Of a stretch of DNA of 40,912 nt, positions 1 to 8,651 are shown piece after piece. The translations under genes and the position numbers were made by a program. Source of the stretch: Desulfurococcaceae archaeon (GTDB taxonomy: Archaea > Thermoproteota > Thermoprotei_A > Sulfolobales > NBVN01); assembly GCA_020833255.1 (NCBI GenBank), contig JAJHQR010000006.1, forward strand, positions 1-40,912, in the 5' to 3' direction. Numbering within the stretch: the first letter of the stretch is position 1; every line of letters starts with the position of its first letter. Below the pieces are notes generated by a model that searched no databases, was not told where the DNA came from, and saw nothing but the letters and a program-made list of their open reading frames with translations.

Positions 1-84
1 CCCCCGAAGGATAAAAACATGGCTCAGAAGCCACCCAAGAAAGAAAAGAAGAAAGAAGAGAAAAAAGAAGAAGCAAAGAAATGA
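1..84 (+). CDS. 3' end of a partial CDS (Lys/Glu-rich C-terminal tail ...MAQKPPKKEKKKEEKKEEAKK*)
   Basis: Frame 1 is open from base 1 to a TGA at 82-84; low-complexity K/E tail; upstream part outside window. Confidence 0.4.
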   Translation, partial: PPKDKNMAQKPPKKEKKKEEKKEEAKK

Positions 85-261
85 GTTTGTTTAACTGATG
101 GCAAACTCACACTAACTAAAGTTCTTTTTATAAATACTTAAATCAACTATTCCCTTACTTTCCCGCAATCTATTGACCCTACTTATGAGGGCACGCACCT
201 GCATTTAACTACTTATCTCACCTAATCCCGTGAGAAACAGCCATCACTTCAAGAAGTTTAT

Positions 262-861
262 ATGGCTGATCACCTACCTGTCCTGGATGGCGAGGGATTC
301 CCTTCAGCCATAGAGAGCGAGTACGACAGGGACTTGGCAGCACCTCACGTAGTAAACGAGGTGATTAGAGCGTCTGAAGAAGGTTTTCACGCAGTAGTTA
401 TTAACTGCTTTGACGACCCAGGTCTTAGAGCTTCTAGGGAAGTTTCGAGAACTCTCGTGCTAGGTATTGGGGAAACCTCCCTTGCCGTGGCAACTCTCTT
501 AGGTTATAGAATCGCCGTTATATCTACTGGGAGCAGGTATTCCAGAACCGCGTATTATAGGAGAGCCATCGAGTTAGGGCTTGAGAAGAGGGTGGTCTAC
601 GCTTCAGGCGTGGATATCAGGGTGCTAGATTTAAGGAAAGACTTAGACGCCGTGAAGAGAGCTCTCCTAGATGAAGCTAAGAAAGCTATTAACGAATTCA
701 ACGCGGAAGTCATCGTGTTAGGTTGTAGCGGGCTTATAGGATTAGGTGAGGAGCTTTCGGAAGTTCTTGGAGTTCCGGTAGTGGATCCCACGCTAGTCAC
801 TGTAGGAGTTGCTGAAGAGATGATTAAGCTAGGGTTAAGACACTATAGCTATAAGCCATGA
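262..861 (+). CDS. Asp/Glu/hydantoin racemase family protein, apparently lacking the usual N-terminus
   Basis: Motifs SAIESEYDRDLAAPHVV, VINCFDDPGL and VLGCSGL (two catalytic Cys) of the hydantoin/Asp-Glu racemase superfamily; the N-terminal NPNT-type strand is absent. Confidence 0.7.
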   Translation: MADHLPVLDGEGFPSAIESEYDRDLAAPHVVNEVIRASEEGFHAVVINCFDDPGLRASREVSRTLVLGIGETSLAVATLLGYRIAVISTGSRYSRTAYYRRAIELGLEKRVVYASGVDIRVLDLRKDLDAVKRALLDEAKKAINEFNAEVIVLGCSGLIGLGEELSEVLGVPVVDPTLVTVGVAEEMIKLGLRHYSYKP

Positions 862-876
862 AACAATATCGGTTCC

Positions 877-2685
877 TTAAAACTCTTGAGAACTTTTCGA
901 GGTAGGTAGGAATAAGTTCCTCACGTAGATTTTAGTGAATTCCTTGTTTGCCGAGATTTCCACGTACTTAGTTCTTCGAGCTATTTCTTCCGCTTTCTTC
1001 CTAGCAATACTTGACTTCAGGATTAGTTTCGCCCCACTTATAGCGGTATTCCCTACGAAAACTGCTTTATTAACCCAGGACTCGTGGATTAACCCTATCG
1101 TAGCAGCGTTCTCCACGTTCAAGCTAGTTCCGAAAGATCCTGCTATGAAGACTTTCCCCACGTCCTCGAACCCTATGCTCGCCTCCTTCAACACTATCTG
1201 CGTTACCGACGCTACGGCCGCCTTAGCGAGTAAGAGAGACTCTATATCATCTCTATAAATAGCTATATCTTCATTAATGCCTGACTCCCCACCCCACACT
1301 ACCACGAACCTTTGATCGCCTTCTCTCTTAAGTCTCCTAGATACTACGTTCTTAAACCTCCCCCTCTCGTCGATTATCCCGTGCTTGTAGAGATGCGCTA
1401 ACGCGTCAATATACGCCGAGCCACAAATACCTAGAGGCTTCCCACCACCCACTACCTCGTAACGAACCTCGTAATCTCCTGAAGCTTCATTAAAATATAT
1501 GAAAATCTTTGATATAGCGCCTTCAACAGCCTTCAAACCATACCTAGTCCCGAAACCCTCGAATGCCGGCCCTGCAGGAGCTGAGGCAGCGTAGAGTTCC
1601 TCACCGTTGTTAACCATGACTTCCGCGTTAGTACCTACGTCTATTAAAACACATGGCACCTCACACTCGTCAAGACCTACCGCTAGAGCGCCTGCGACGG
1701 CGTCCCCGCCCACGAACCCCGCAATACCAGGGCCTACGTAGACGTAGCCGTTAGGGTTGATCCTAAAACCGACCTCCCCAGACCTGAACTCAAGTCCTTG
1801 AGTGAATACTGGGACGTAAGGAGCTCTCCCTAGGTTGGCGGGGTCAACCCCTAAGAGTAGGTGAGTCATCACGTTATTACCTACTAACACGACCTCATAG
1901 ATATTCTCCGGCCTCACACCAGCCTTGGAGGAAGCCTCAAGTATTAACTCGTTAATCGAGTTTATGACGTCTTGACGCAACACCTCAAGACGTTCCAAGC
2001 TACTGGAGACGTACGCTATTCTCGACATGACATCGGGTCCGAAGACTTGCTGAGGGTTCGGTGATGAAGCAATAGCTAGCGTCTCACCACTCCTTAAGTT
2101 CAGTAAGTGAATAACGATCCTGGAAGTTCCTACGTCAACCGCTAGACCATACAACTCACTCTCTTTATTCCCGCACTCAACATCCAGTAATTCATTATTT
2201 CTTAAAGTCGCCGTGACCTCCCACCCACACCCCCTGAGTATTTGAGGGAGTTCCCTAAGCAATTTCAGGGGGATTTTAGGAGCCTCTAAACCACTCAGTA
2301 ATCTGCTTAAGTCGGATCTCTGATCCTCTAAGCTGGGTGGAGGTATCTTGAGGAAGTGCTTACGTACGAGCGGTGATAAATCGAAAGGCTTTTCGAAACC
2401 TACGTCCACGGACTTATAAGATGTTGTGAGGCTTGATTCAGGGACCTCCACCAAGGCTTCATCACTAATTAAGCGTGTTTGGCAAGCTAGTCTGAAACCG
2501 TCAAGTATTAACTCACCTAAAACTCTACGCTCGCTCAAACTACTCTCCGAGAAAGCCCCTGACAAGACCTTAACAACGCATTTACCGCATAACCCAAGCC
2601 CGCCGCAGTCAGACCTAACGTCAACGCTTTGATTCCTAAGTAGATCGAGTAGTACCTCACCACCACCAGACTTAACTAACCTCAC
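877..2685 (-). CDS. RACE protein: reductive activator of corrinoid proteins (N-terminal 2Fe-2S ferredoxin domain + ASKHA ATPase domain, RamA/COG3894-like)
   Basis: DCGGLGLCGKC 2Fe-2S motif; GLAVDVGTSRIVIHLL, VGNNVMTHLLLGVDPANLGRAPYVP, VGPGIAGFVGGDAVAGALA, IDVGTNAEVM; adjacent to corrinoid protein and methyltransferase. Confidence 0.85.
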   Translation of the reverse strand: MRLVKSGGGEVLLDLLRNQSVDVRSDCGGLGLCGKCVVKVLSGAFSESSLSERRVLGELILDGFRLACQTRLISDEALVEVPESSLTTSYKSVDVGFEKPFDLSPLVRKHFLKIPPPSLEDQRSDLSRLLSGLEAPKIPLKLLRELPQILRGCGWEVTATLRNNELLDVECGNKESELYGLAVDVGTSRIVIHLLNLRSGETLAIASSPNPQQVFGPDVMSRIAYVSSSLERLEVLRQDVINSINELILEASSKAGVRPENIYEVVLVGNNVMTHLLLGVDPANLGRAPYVPVFTQGLEFRSGEVGFRINPNGYVYVGPGIAGFVGGDAVAGALAVGLDECEVPCVLIDVGTNAEVMVNNGEELYAASAPAGPAFEGFGTRYGLKAVEGAISKIFIYFNEASGDYEVRYEVVGGGKPLGICGSAYIDALAHLYKHGIIDERGRFKNVVSRRLKREGDQRFVVVWGGESGINEDIAIYRDDIESLLLAKAAVASVTQIVLKEASIGFEDVGKVFIAGSFGTSLNVENAATIGLIHESWVNKAVFVGNTAISGAKLILKSSIARKKAEEIARRTKYVEISANKEFTKIYVRNLFLPTSKSSQEF

Positions 2686-2857
2686 CCTCAGAGCGCTATC
2701 ACCGACCTCCCAACCGTCGCGGTCTTACCTTCATTTCAATCTCTTCTTACTGATTTATTTTGGACTTAATGATTTACAAGGGCATTACCCTTTATCAGGG
2801 TAGATATCTCTGAGAGAGCTTAATAAACTTTATCTATCTTATCCGCCTTAATATTAT

Positions 2858-3520
2858 GTGTGGTGTGAGGTGTTAGCTGAGGATTTAAAGAGAGCCCTGT
2901 ATATGGCGGTGATTGAGGGGGATCCTGAGAAGGCGTTGGGGTATGCTAGGGAACTTCTTAACACAGGGTTTGACGTAAAACAGATAGTTACTGACGTGCT
3001 AGCTCCGGCGATGAGGGTTGTCGGCGAGATGTATGAGAGGGGTGAGTACTTCATAGCTGACCTAATCGCGTCTGCCGAAGCTTTCAAGCAAGTTTTTGAT
3101 AACGTGCTTAAACCCAGGCTATCCTCAAGCGCTGCTAGTAAGGGTGTCGTAGCGGTCTTCGGAACCGTGAGAGGGGATATTCACGAGCTAGGTAAGAACA
3201 TAGCTAAGGCTTTATTCGAGGCTGAGGGGTTTGAAGTCATTGATTTAGGGGTTGACGTGCCTCCGGAGAGATTCGCTGAGGTGGTTGAGTCTAGGAAAGC
3301 TAGGGTAGTCGGTCTCTCAGCGCTAATGACGACCACTATGGTCGAGCAAGCGAGGGTTATCGAGGAACTTAAGCGTAGGGGTCTTAGAGAAAGAGTCATA
3401 GTCGTCGCTGGCGGAGCCCCTGTAACTGAGGATTGGGTGAGGAAGATAGGTGCTGACATATGCGGTGATGACGCATTCAAAGCACTTAAGAAAGTTAAGG
3501 AATTACTAGGTGTTGTGTGA
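2858..3520 (+). CDS. Corrinoid (B12-binding) methyltransferase protein, MtbC/MttC/MtaC-like
   Basis: Helical cap plus B12-binding motif GDIHELGKNIAKALFEAEGFEVIDLGVDVPPERF (DxHxxG); GTG start, possible alternative GTG start at 2870. Confidence 0.9.
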   Translation: MWCEVLAEDLKRALYMAVIEGDPEKALGYARELLNTGFDVKQIVTDVLAPAMRVVGEMYERGEYFIADLIASAEAFKQVFDNVLKPRLSSSAASKGVVAVFGTVRGDIHELGKNIAKALFEAEGFEVIDLGVDVPPERFAEVVESRKARVVGLSALMTTTMVEQARVIEELKRRGLRERVIVVAGGAPVTEDWVRKIGADICGDDAFKALKKVKELLGVV

Positions 3521-4953
3521 TGCCCAAACCCTCCTTAACGACTTTGAGTAGGGGTGAGGCGCTAGAAATACATAGCAGAGCCCTAGACCTGCTCAGCAGG
3601 GTTGGTGTTAGGTTCGAGGACCCTGAAGTAGCTAAGATATTATTAGATGCCGGTGCGGTGAGAACCGATGATAGGGTCTTAATTCCTGAAGAGATGGTTG
3701 GCGAGGCGTTGAAGAACGTGCCTAAGAAGATTGACTTATACGATAGGGACGGGAAGAAGGTTGCTACGCTAGGTGATGGCGCCTTAATATTCAACCCGGG
3801 CTCGGCAGCAATAAAAATCCTTGATTACGGCGCTACGGAGCCCAGGACCCCCACACTAGAAGATCTTAAAAACCTTGTTGTGGTTGTTGAGAACCTAGAA
3901 TTTATGGATGCTCAGAGCACGGCCCTAGTCCCCGGCGACACACCGATAGAGATTAGGGACGCTGTCAGACTCTACCCTATATTGAGATACTCTAGGAAAC
4001 CCATAATTACTGGGGCCTTCACCGTGGAGAACCTCCCGGTAATGCTCGAGATGCTTAAGGTGGTTAGGGAGGATGCTTGGAGAAGACCTTTCACGATATT
4101 CGACGCTTGCCCATCACCCCCTCTCTCTTGGAGTAGAGTAACGTCGAGGAACGTCGTTGATTTAGCTAAGGCCGGGATCCCTTCCGAGATTATTTCAATG
4201 CCTGGTTTAGGGGCTACGGCGCCGGTCACTATAGTAGGTGCTGCAACCCTGCACCACGCCGAGGTTTTAAGCGGTATCGTTCTAGCGCAGGCGGTTTCTA
4301 GGGGTGCTCCAGTTATTTACGGCGGGTCACCAGCGCTCATGCACCCGAGGTACGGGACCCCCTTAATAGTAGCTCCGGAATCTCTCCTGGTGTCCTTGAT
4401 TTACCGAGACCTAGCGAGATTCCTGGAACTTCCCTCACACGCTTATATGGGATTAAGCGACTCTAAGCTAGTTGATTATCAAGCAGGTGCTGAGGAAGCT
4501 TACTCAGCGCTCGCAGCCGCTCTAGCGGGCTTTGACGTGGTCTCAGGTCCCGGCATGCTAGAGTTTGAGAGTGTTCAGTCTCTTGAGAAGTTAGTGCTGG
4601 ATAATGAGGTGTGCGGGCTGGTTAAGAGGGTTTCAAGAGGTTTCGGCATGAGTGTTGAAGAGATAGCTGTCGAGGTTGTTGAGGAAACAGTGCTTAGAAA
4701 AGGAGGCAACTTCCTCCTACACCCTCACACAAGGAGGTATCTTAGGAGGGAGGTGCACGTACCACGCGTGTGGGACGCAACCCCTAGATCTAGGTGGGGC
4801 ATGAGGAGCGTGTATGAGGAAGCGCATGCCACAGTCCTTAAATTACTTAAGGAAGGCCCCTACCACGAATTAAGCCCTGACGTTCTAGCAGAGCTAGATA
4901 AGGTTTATGAGAGGCTGTGGAGAGGGGCGGGTTCCGAACCTAAGTACGTTTAA
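3517..4953 (+). CDS. MttB superfamily (trimethylamine/glycine-betaine-type) corrinoid methyltransferase without pyrrolysine codon
   Basis: Continuous 478-aa ORF with MttB-family features (FNPGSAAIKILDYG, PVTIVGAATLHHAEVLSGIVLAQ, GAPVIYGGSPALMHPRYG, GLSDSKLVDYQAG, LLHPHTRRYLRREVHVP); no in-frame amber; overlaps the corrinoid gene by 4 nt. Confidence 0.85.
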   Translation: MMPKPSLTTLSRGEALEIHSRALDLLSRVGVRFEDPEVAKILLDAGAVRTDDRVLIPEEMVGEALKNVPKKIDLYDRDGKKVATLGDGALIFNPGSAAIKILDYGATEPRTPTLEDLKNLVVVVENLEFMDAQSTALVPGDTPIEIRDAVRLYPILRYSRKPIITGAFTVENLPVMLEMLKVVREDAWRRPFTIFDACPSPPLSWSRVTSRNVVDLAKAGIPSEIISMPGLGATAPVTIVGAATLHHAEVLSGIVLAQAVSRGAPVIYGGSPALMHPRYGTPLIVAPESLLVSLIYRDLARFLELPSHAYMGLSDSKLVDYQAGAEEAYSALAAALAGFDVVSGPGMLEFESVQSLEKLVLDNEVCGLVKRVSRGFGMSVEEIAVEVVEETVLRKGGNFLLHPHTRRYLRREVHVPRVWDATPRSRWGMRSVYEEAHATVLKLLKEGPYHELSPDVLAELDKVYERLWRGAGSEPKYV

Positions 4954-5930
4954 GTCACGTACCTCTCAAAAGCTTTAGTAGCCCTCACGACCCTCTCGAT
5001 CTTGGAGAGAGCTACCTCATACTCTTCCTCACGACCCCCTAGAGAACCTCTTAACCCGGCGAACCCGCAGTCAGCTGAAACTAAGTCAACCCTCCCACCA
5101 CTCACCTCATACACCTTCTTAAGAAGCTCTAGAACCTCCTCATAATCCTCCACTTCAATTTTTCTCGAACTCACAACACCTGGCGAGATAATCTTATCGT
5201 AAGACTCAAGTAATCCCTTATCAAGAACCTCGACGTTCTTGGGGTTGTCGTGAAACTCAAAACTCAAGTACCTGATTCTACCCACCCTTGCTAAGAGTTC
5301 TAGAAGCCTCTTATGAATTCGGCCGCACACGTGAACCCCTACCTCAACCCCTTCAGCAGCTCTCGCTACGTTCTCTAAGACCCCTACAATCTCGTCATCA
5401 CTATAGTTAAGGAGGTTTCTCCTAGAGCCTACCATGAGTCCCAGGAAGGGCTCGTCCAAGAACACGACCGTGAACCCTAAAGACGCCATGTACTTCACGA
5501 AGCCGGCCACATAGTTAGTGAGGAAACCCTCAACTAACTCCTTACTGGATAGGAGGGTTGAGGCGAGATCTGTGGACTTCATACTTAGGTAGAGTCTAGA
5601 AGCAAGAGTGAAAACCCCTGTTACAGGAGCTCTTAACCCGCTAAACACTAAATTAGACTCCCTGACTAAACGTACCGTGTATTCTGCCTCAGGAACGCTG
5701 AGACCTCCGATGATTCGCTTGTCGAGCATGCCTGAAGCCATCCTCAGGAAATTTCCCGCATACCTCACCACACCTGCTTCAATCAAGGGACTCACGTAAA
5801 TATCAATGAAACCCCTCAGCTGAGGATATGGAGGAACGTCAACCCCCAAAATAGCTAAGTCTTTCACTACTCTCTCAACGTTCCGAAGATCGTGCTCAAG
5901 CGGAAAACTACCAACGTGACTACTCCTCAT
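4950..5930 (-). CDS. Core (C-terminal barrel only) cobalamin-independent-type methionine synthase, MetE-like
   Basis: SHVGSFP start motif, FLDEP, Zn-ligand pattern HVC...E...C (GVHVCGRI, LSFEFHDNPKN, VSADCGFAGL); ORF track start is 5960 but ATG at 5930 (MRSSHVGSFP) fits the family better. Confidence 0.8.
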   Translation of the reverse strand: MRSSHVGSFPLEHDLRNVERVVKDLAILGVDVPPYPQLRGFIDIYVSPLIEAGVVRYAGNFLRMASGMLDKRIIGGLSVPEAEYTVRLVRESNLVFSGLRAPVTGVFTLASRLYLSMKSTDLASTLLSSKELVEGFLTNYVAGFVKYMASLGFTVVFLDEPFLGLMVGSRRNLLNYSDDEIVGVLENVARAAEGVEVGVHVCGRIHKRLLELLARVGRIRYLSFEFHDNPKNVEVLDKGLLESYDKIISPGVVSSRKIEVEDYEEVLELLKKVYEVSGGRVDLVSADCGFAGLRGSLGGREEEYEVALSKIERVVRATKAFERYVT

Positions 5931-5972
5931 AACACCAACCCAAAATATAAAGTCCAACACAAGATAATTTAG

Positions 5973-6407
5973 CTAAGTCTGCTTAGCGAATGTTTCATTA
6001 AGTAAACGCTTAACTACTTCAACAACTCTTAACGCGTCTTCAAGTGCTTGTGTAGCGTCTTTTCTCGTGTAGAGTTCCTCGGGAGGGACACCTATTTCCT
6101 CATCTCCATACATCGCTAATTCTCTCTCCTTCCTTAACGAACGCGATATTGAAGCTAAATCATCCACGAGTTCCTGAAACCATTGCGGAAATCTCGCTCT
6201 CTCCCTCCTTAATAAAGGTCCCACATCATGCCATTTAGGCGGCTCGATCCCGGCTAACCTTAGAGCACCTTTTAGAGAAAGCTCGACTGCTTCTTGAGAC
6301 TGCCTAACCACATACGGGTAGTTACCTGATTCTAAGGCTTCTCTAGCGTGTTTTAAGCGTTCCTCAGCTTGCTTAAGGTTTGACTTAGCTAACTCGATGT
6401 TATTCAA
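5973..6407 (-). CDS. HEPN domain protein
   Basis: HEPN-type sequence (SNYPYVVRQSQEAVELSLKGALRLAGIEPPKWHDVGPLL; YGDEEIGVPPEELYTRKDA); overlaps the upstream MNT gene by 8 nt. Confidence 0.8.
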   Translation of the reverse strand: MNNIELAKSNLKQAEERLKHAREALESGNYPYVVRQSQEAVELSLKGALRLAGIEPPKWHDVGPLLRRERARFPQWFQELVDDLASISRSLRKERELAMYGDEEIGVPPEELYTRKDATQALEDALRVVEVVKRLLNETFAKQT

Positions 6408-6936
6408 TGTTTATCACCTCGCCAGCCTTGGAGTCTTTCTTAAGTAGCCAATACCACTTCTTGCCGAGCCAGACTCTCTCAGAGCCTAGCTTACTCAACT
6501 CTTCTCTAAGTCGTAGTAATATGTTCTCGAAGAAAGAATCTTTATCGTATACTATGACCGCGTCCTCAGTCATGTCGAGATATAATGGGCTTATTTTCTT
6601 GGCTTCATCTCTAGTCTTAAGTATTGGCGTGATTGAGACGGCGTAGCCCTCTGTAAGCAACTTATCAAGTAGTGGATCTATGTTCTCCTCGGCTCTGAGG
6701 TACTGAGCTAGTCTCTCGAGACGTGACCTAGGTAAGTCCTCGATAATTATAAGGATGTCTAAGTCGCTATCTCTCCTGGCAGTACCGCGGGCAGCACTGC
6801 CGAAGACAACCACTGATACTAGTCTCCCACCAAAAAACTTGAGTAATTCCTTGAGGAGTTCCTCAACAACAGTCTTGTAAGGGTCTTTCAAGTAATCAAT
6901 ACCCTTCCTAAACACCCTAAACACCGTTCTAAGCAT
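6400..6936 (-). CDS. Minimal nucleotidyltransferase (MNT) domain protein
   Basis: VVVFGSAARGTARRDSDLDILIII (GS..DxD Pol-beta NTase motif). Confidence 0.85.
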   Translation of the reverse strand: MLRTVFRVFRKGIDYLKDPYKTVVEELLKELLKFFGGRLVSVVVFGSAARGTARRDSDLDILIIIEDLPRSRLERLAQYLRAEENIDPLLDKLLTEGYAVSITPILKTRDEAKKISPLYLDMTEDAVIVYDKDSFFENILLRLREELSKLGSERVWLGKKWYWLLKKDSKAGEVINIE

Positions 6937-6995
6937 AATTCGCGCTTACAACAAATAAATAACGTCTGTATTCCCTTAAGCGAGTAATGACCTAG

Positions 6996-7466
6996 TTATT
7001 CGATAGGGCCTACGTCTTCTCTACCCTGTCTCAAGCCTTTCCCAGCGTATCTCCTCAACCCCTCCCCGCCCGAGGTTATCAGTGTGAGCAAATTCCTGCA
7101 GTGCTTAACTGTCCTATCAATAGCTATCTTAGCTAGCTCTTCCTGCGACGCCGCCTCATCCTCATGCACCGTGACGTCTATGACGTGCTTGTTAGTCGTT
7201 AACTGAACTAGTTGAAGAGCTAGGCTAGAGACCACGTAGGAGAGTTTATCTGTTAGTGTTGGACCCACCCAACCCAAGGTTATGACTCCGTCGCACTTCT
7301 CCTCCTCAATCAACTTCTTGGCGGCTACTGGCATGTCCTTAATTCCGGGCACCGTATACCTTACTACAATCACGCTCGGCAGTAAATCCTTCAGTGTTCT
7401 CTCGGCGAGGGAGCCCATATCAACTCTTGCGAAGGTAGTGTCAACCACGCCTACTCTCACAGTCAT
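6996..7466 (-). CDS. ribC: Archaeal-type riboflavin synthase
   Basis: MTVRVGVVDTTFARVDMG..., IVVRYTVPGIKDMPVAAKKL, GVITLGWVGPT.TDK; overlaps ampS-like gene by 4 nt. Confidence 0.85.
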   Translation of the reverse strand: MTVRVGVVDTTFARVDMGSLAERTLKDLLPSVIVVRYTVPGIKDMPVAAKKLIEEEKCDGVITLGWVGPTLTDKLSYVVSSLALQLVQLTTNKHVIDVTVHEDEAASQEELAKIAIDRTVKHCRNLLTLITSGGEGLRRYAGKGLRQGREDVGPIE

Positions 7467-8563
7467 TTAAGTACCTCCATTAAGAACCTGCCGTTCTCGT
7501 AGATGAGCTCGCCGTCCGCGAAGACCTTCCCCTTCTTCATGTCCTTTATCAAGTCCCAGTGAATCGAGGACTTGTTAGTCCCTCCAGTCTTAATGTATGA
7601 AGCTCCTAAAGCCATGTGGATAGTCCCGCCTATCTTCTCATCAAATAAGATTTCCTTAGTATACCTCGTTATGTCGTAGTTAAGCCCGAAAGCTACCTCA
7701 CCAATCCTTCTAGCACCCTCATCAGTCTCAAGCATTTTCTTGAGGAACTCGCTACCCAGCTCAGCCTCAGCTTCCACCACCTCACCCCTACGGAAAACCA
7801 GCTTCACGTTCCTTACCTCAACACCCCTCCACACGGCCGGGAAATCAAACCTTATGACTCCTTCAACTGAGTCTTCGTGAGGTCCTGTAAAGACCTCCCC
7901 GCCAGGCATGTTATTCTTCCCGTCATCGTTTATCCAGACCCTACCATCAACCCTAAGCACTATGTCTGTGTCATGACCCACTATCCTCAACTCAGAAACC
8001 TTGCTTAAAGCGTCCACGATCCTTTGCTGAGTGTTTGCTTGATTAACCCAAGCGACCACAGGGTCGTCCTCGTAAAGCTTCAAAGACTTGAAAACGAATT
8101 CCTCGTACTCAAGCGGGGACATACCCGCTTCCTGAGCCATAGCTCTAGTAGGGTACGCGGTGACAACCCACCTCAGAACGCCTTCGGAATCCCTCCTCAT
8201 GAATATCTCAGTTAGCTTACGCGTTGCTTGAGCTCTCAACTTAAGTCTCTCAGGATCTACGTTAACTAAGTACTTAGAATGTGTTGAAGACAGTATCGAG
8301 ATCCTCACGTCCACGTTCTCAGTGATATACTCGTCAATCCTTGAATAATACCTCAGTAACTCCTCCGTAGAGTACTTATAGAATATCTCGTTCAATACCT
8401 CGTCGTTAATGTTCCACCGAGGGTAACCGCCCCTCCTAACTATCTCTTTCCATAACTCACGTATGAGGGGGTACGCCTCGTAAGTCGAGTTTATGAGGAC
8501 CTCATCCCCTTGCTTAACGCTAGTACAATACTCCGTGATTAGCTTAGCAAGCTTGCTGAGCAC
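7463..8563 (-). CDS. M29 family (thermophilic metallo) aminopeptidase
   Basis: GDEVLINSTYEAYPLIRELWKEIVRRGG, NMPGGEVFTGPHEDSVEG, FGLNYDITRYTKEILFDEKIGGTIHMALG. Confidence 0.88.
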   Translation of the reverse strand: MLSKLAKLITEYCTSVKQGDEVLINSTYEAYPLIRELWKEIVRRGGYPRWNINDEVLNEIFYKYSTEELLRYYSRIDEYITENVDVRISILSSTHSKYLVNVDPERLKLRAQATRKLTEIFMRRDSEGVLRWVVTAYPTRAMAQEAGMSPLEYEEFVFKSLKLYEDDPVVAWVNQANTQQRIVDALSKVSELRIVGHDTDIVLRVDGRVWINDDGKNNMPGGEVFTGPHEDSVEGVIRFDFPAVWRGVEVRNVKLVFRRGEVVEAEAELGSEFLKKMLETDEGARRIGEVAFGLNYDITRYTKEILFDEKIGGTIHMALGASYIKTGGTNKSSIHWDLIKDMKKGKVFADGELIYENGRFLMEVLK

Positions 8564-8651
8564 GCGAAACCACCGGGAATTAGTTGGGTTTTAGAGTAAT
8601 AAGGTTTAGCTTATGTGTTTAAGCGGGAAAAACAATGTTTAGGTAATTTGC

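Noticed and set aside
597-2632. Antisense ORFs (597-800, 935-1258, 2426-2632) and similar shadow ORFs elsewhere (e.g. 3181-3480, 21221-21757, 33103-33735)
   Set aside because: Overlap confidently recognised genes on the opposite strand; low-complexity Ser/Leu/Thr-rich translations typical of shadow frames
2776-2826. Riboswitch-like stem-loops (ACCCT TTATC AGGGT; TCTCTGAGAGA) upstream of corrinoid gene
   Set aside because: Too short and no cobalamin-riboswitch elements; may just be promoter DNA
3517-4953. Pyrrolysine-type MttB
   Set aside because: The ORF is continuous with no in-frame TAG; it belongs to the non-Pyl branch
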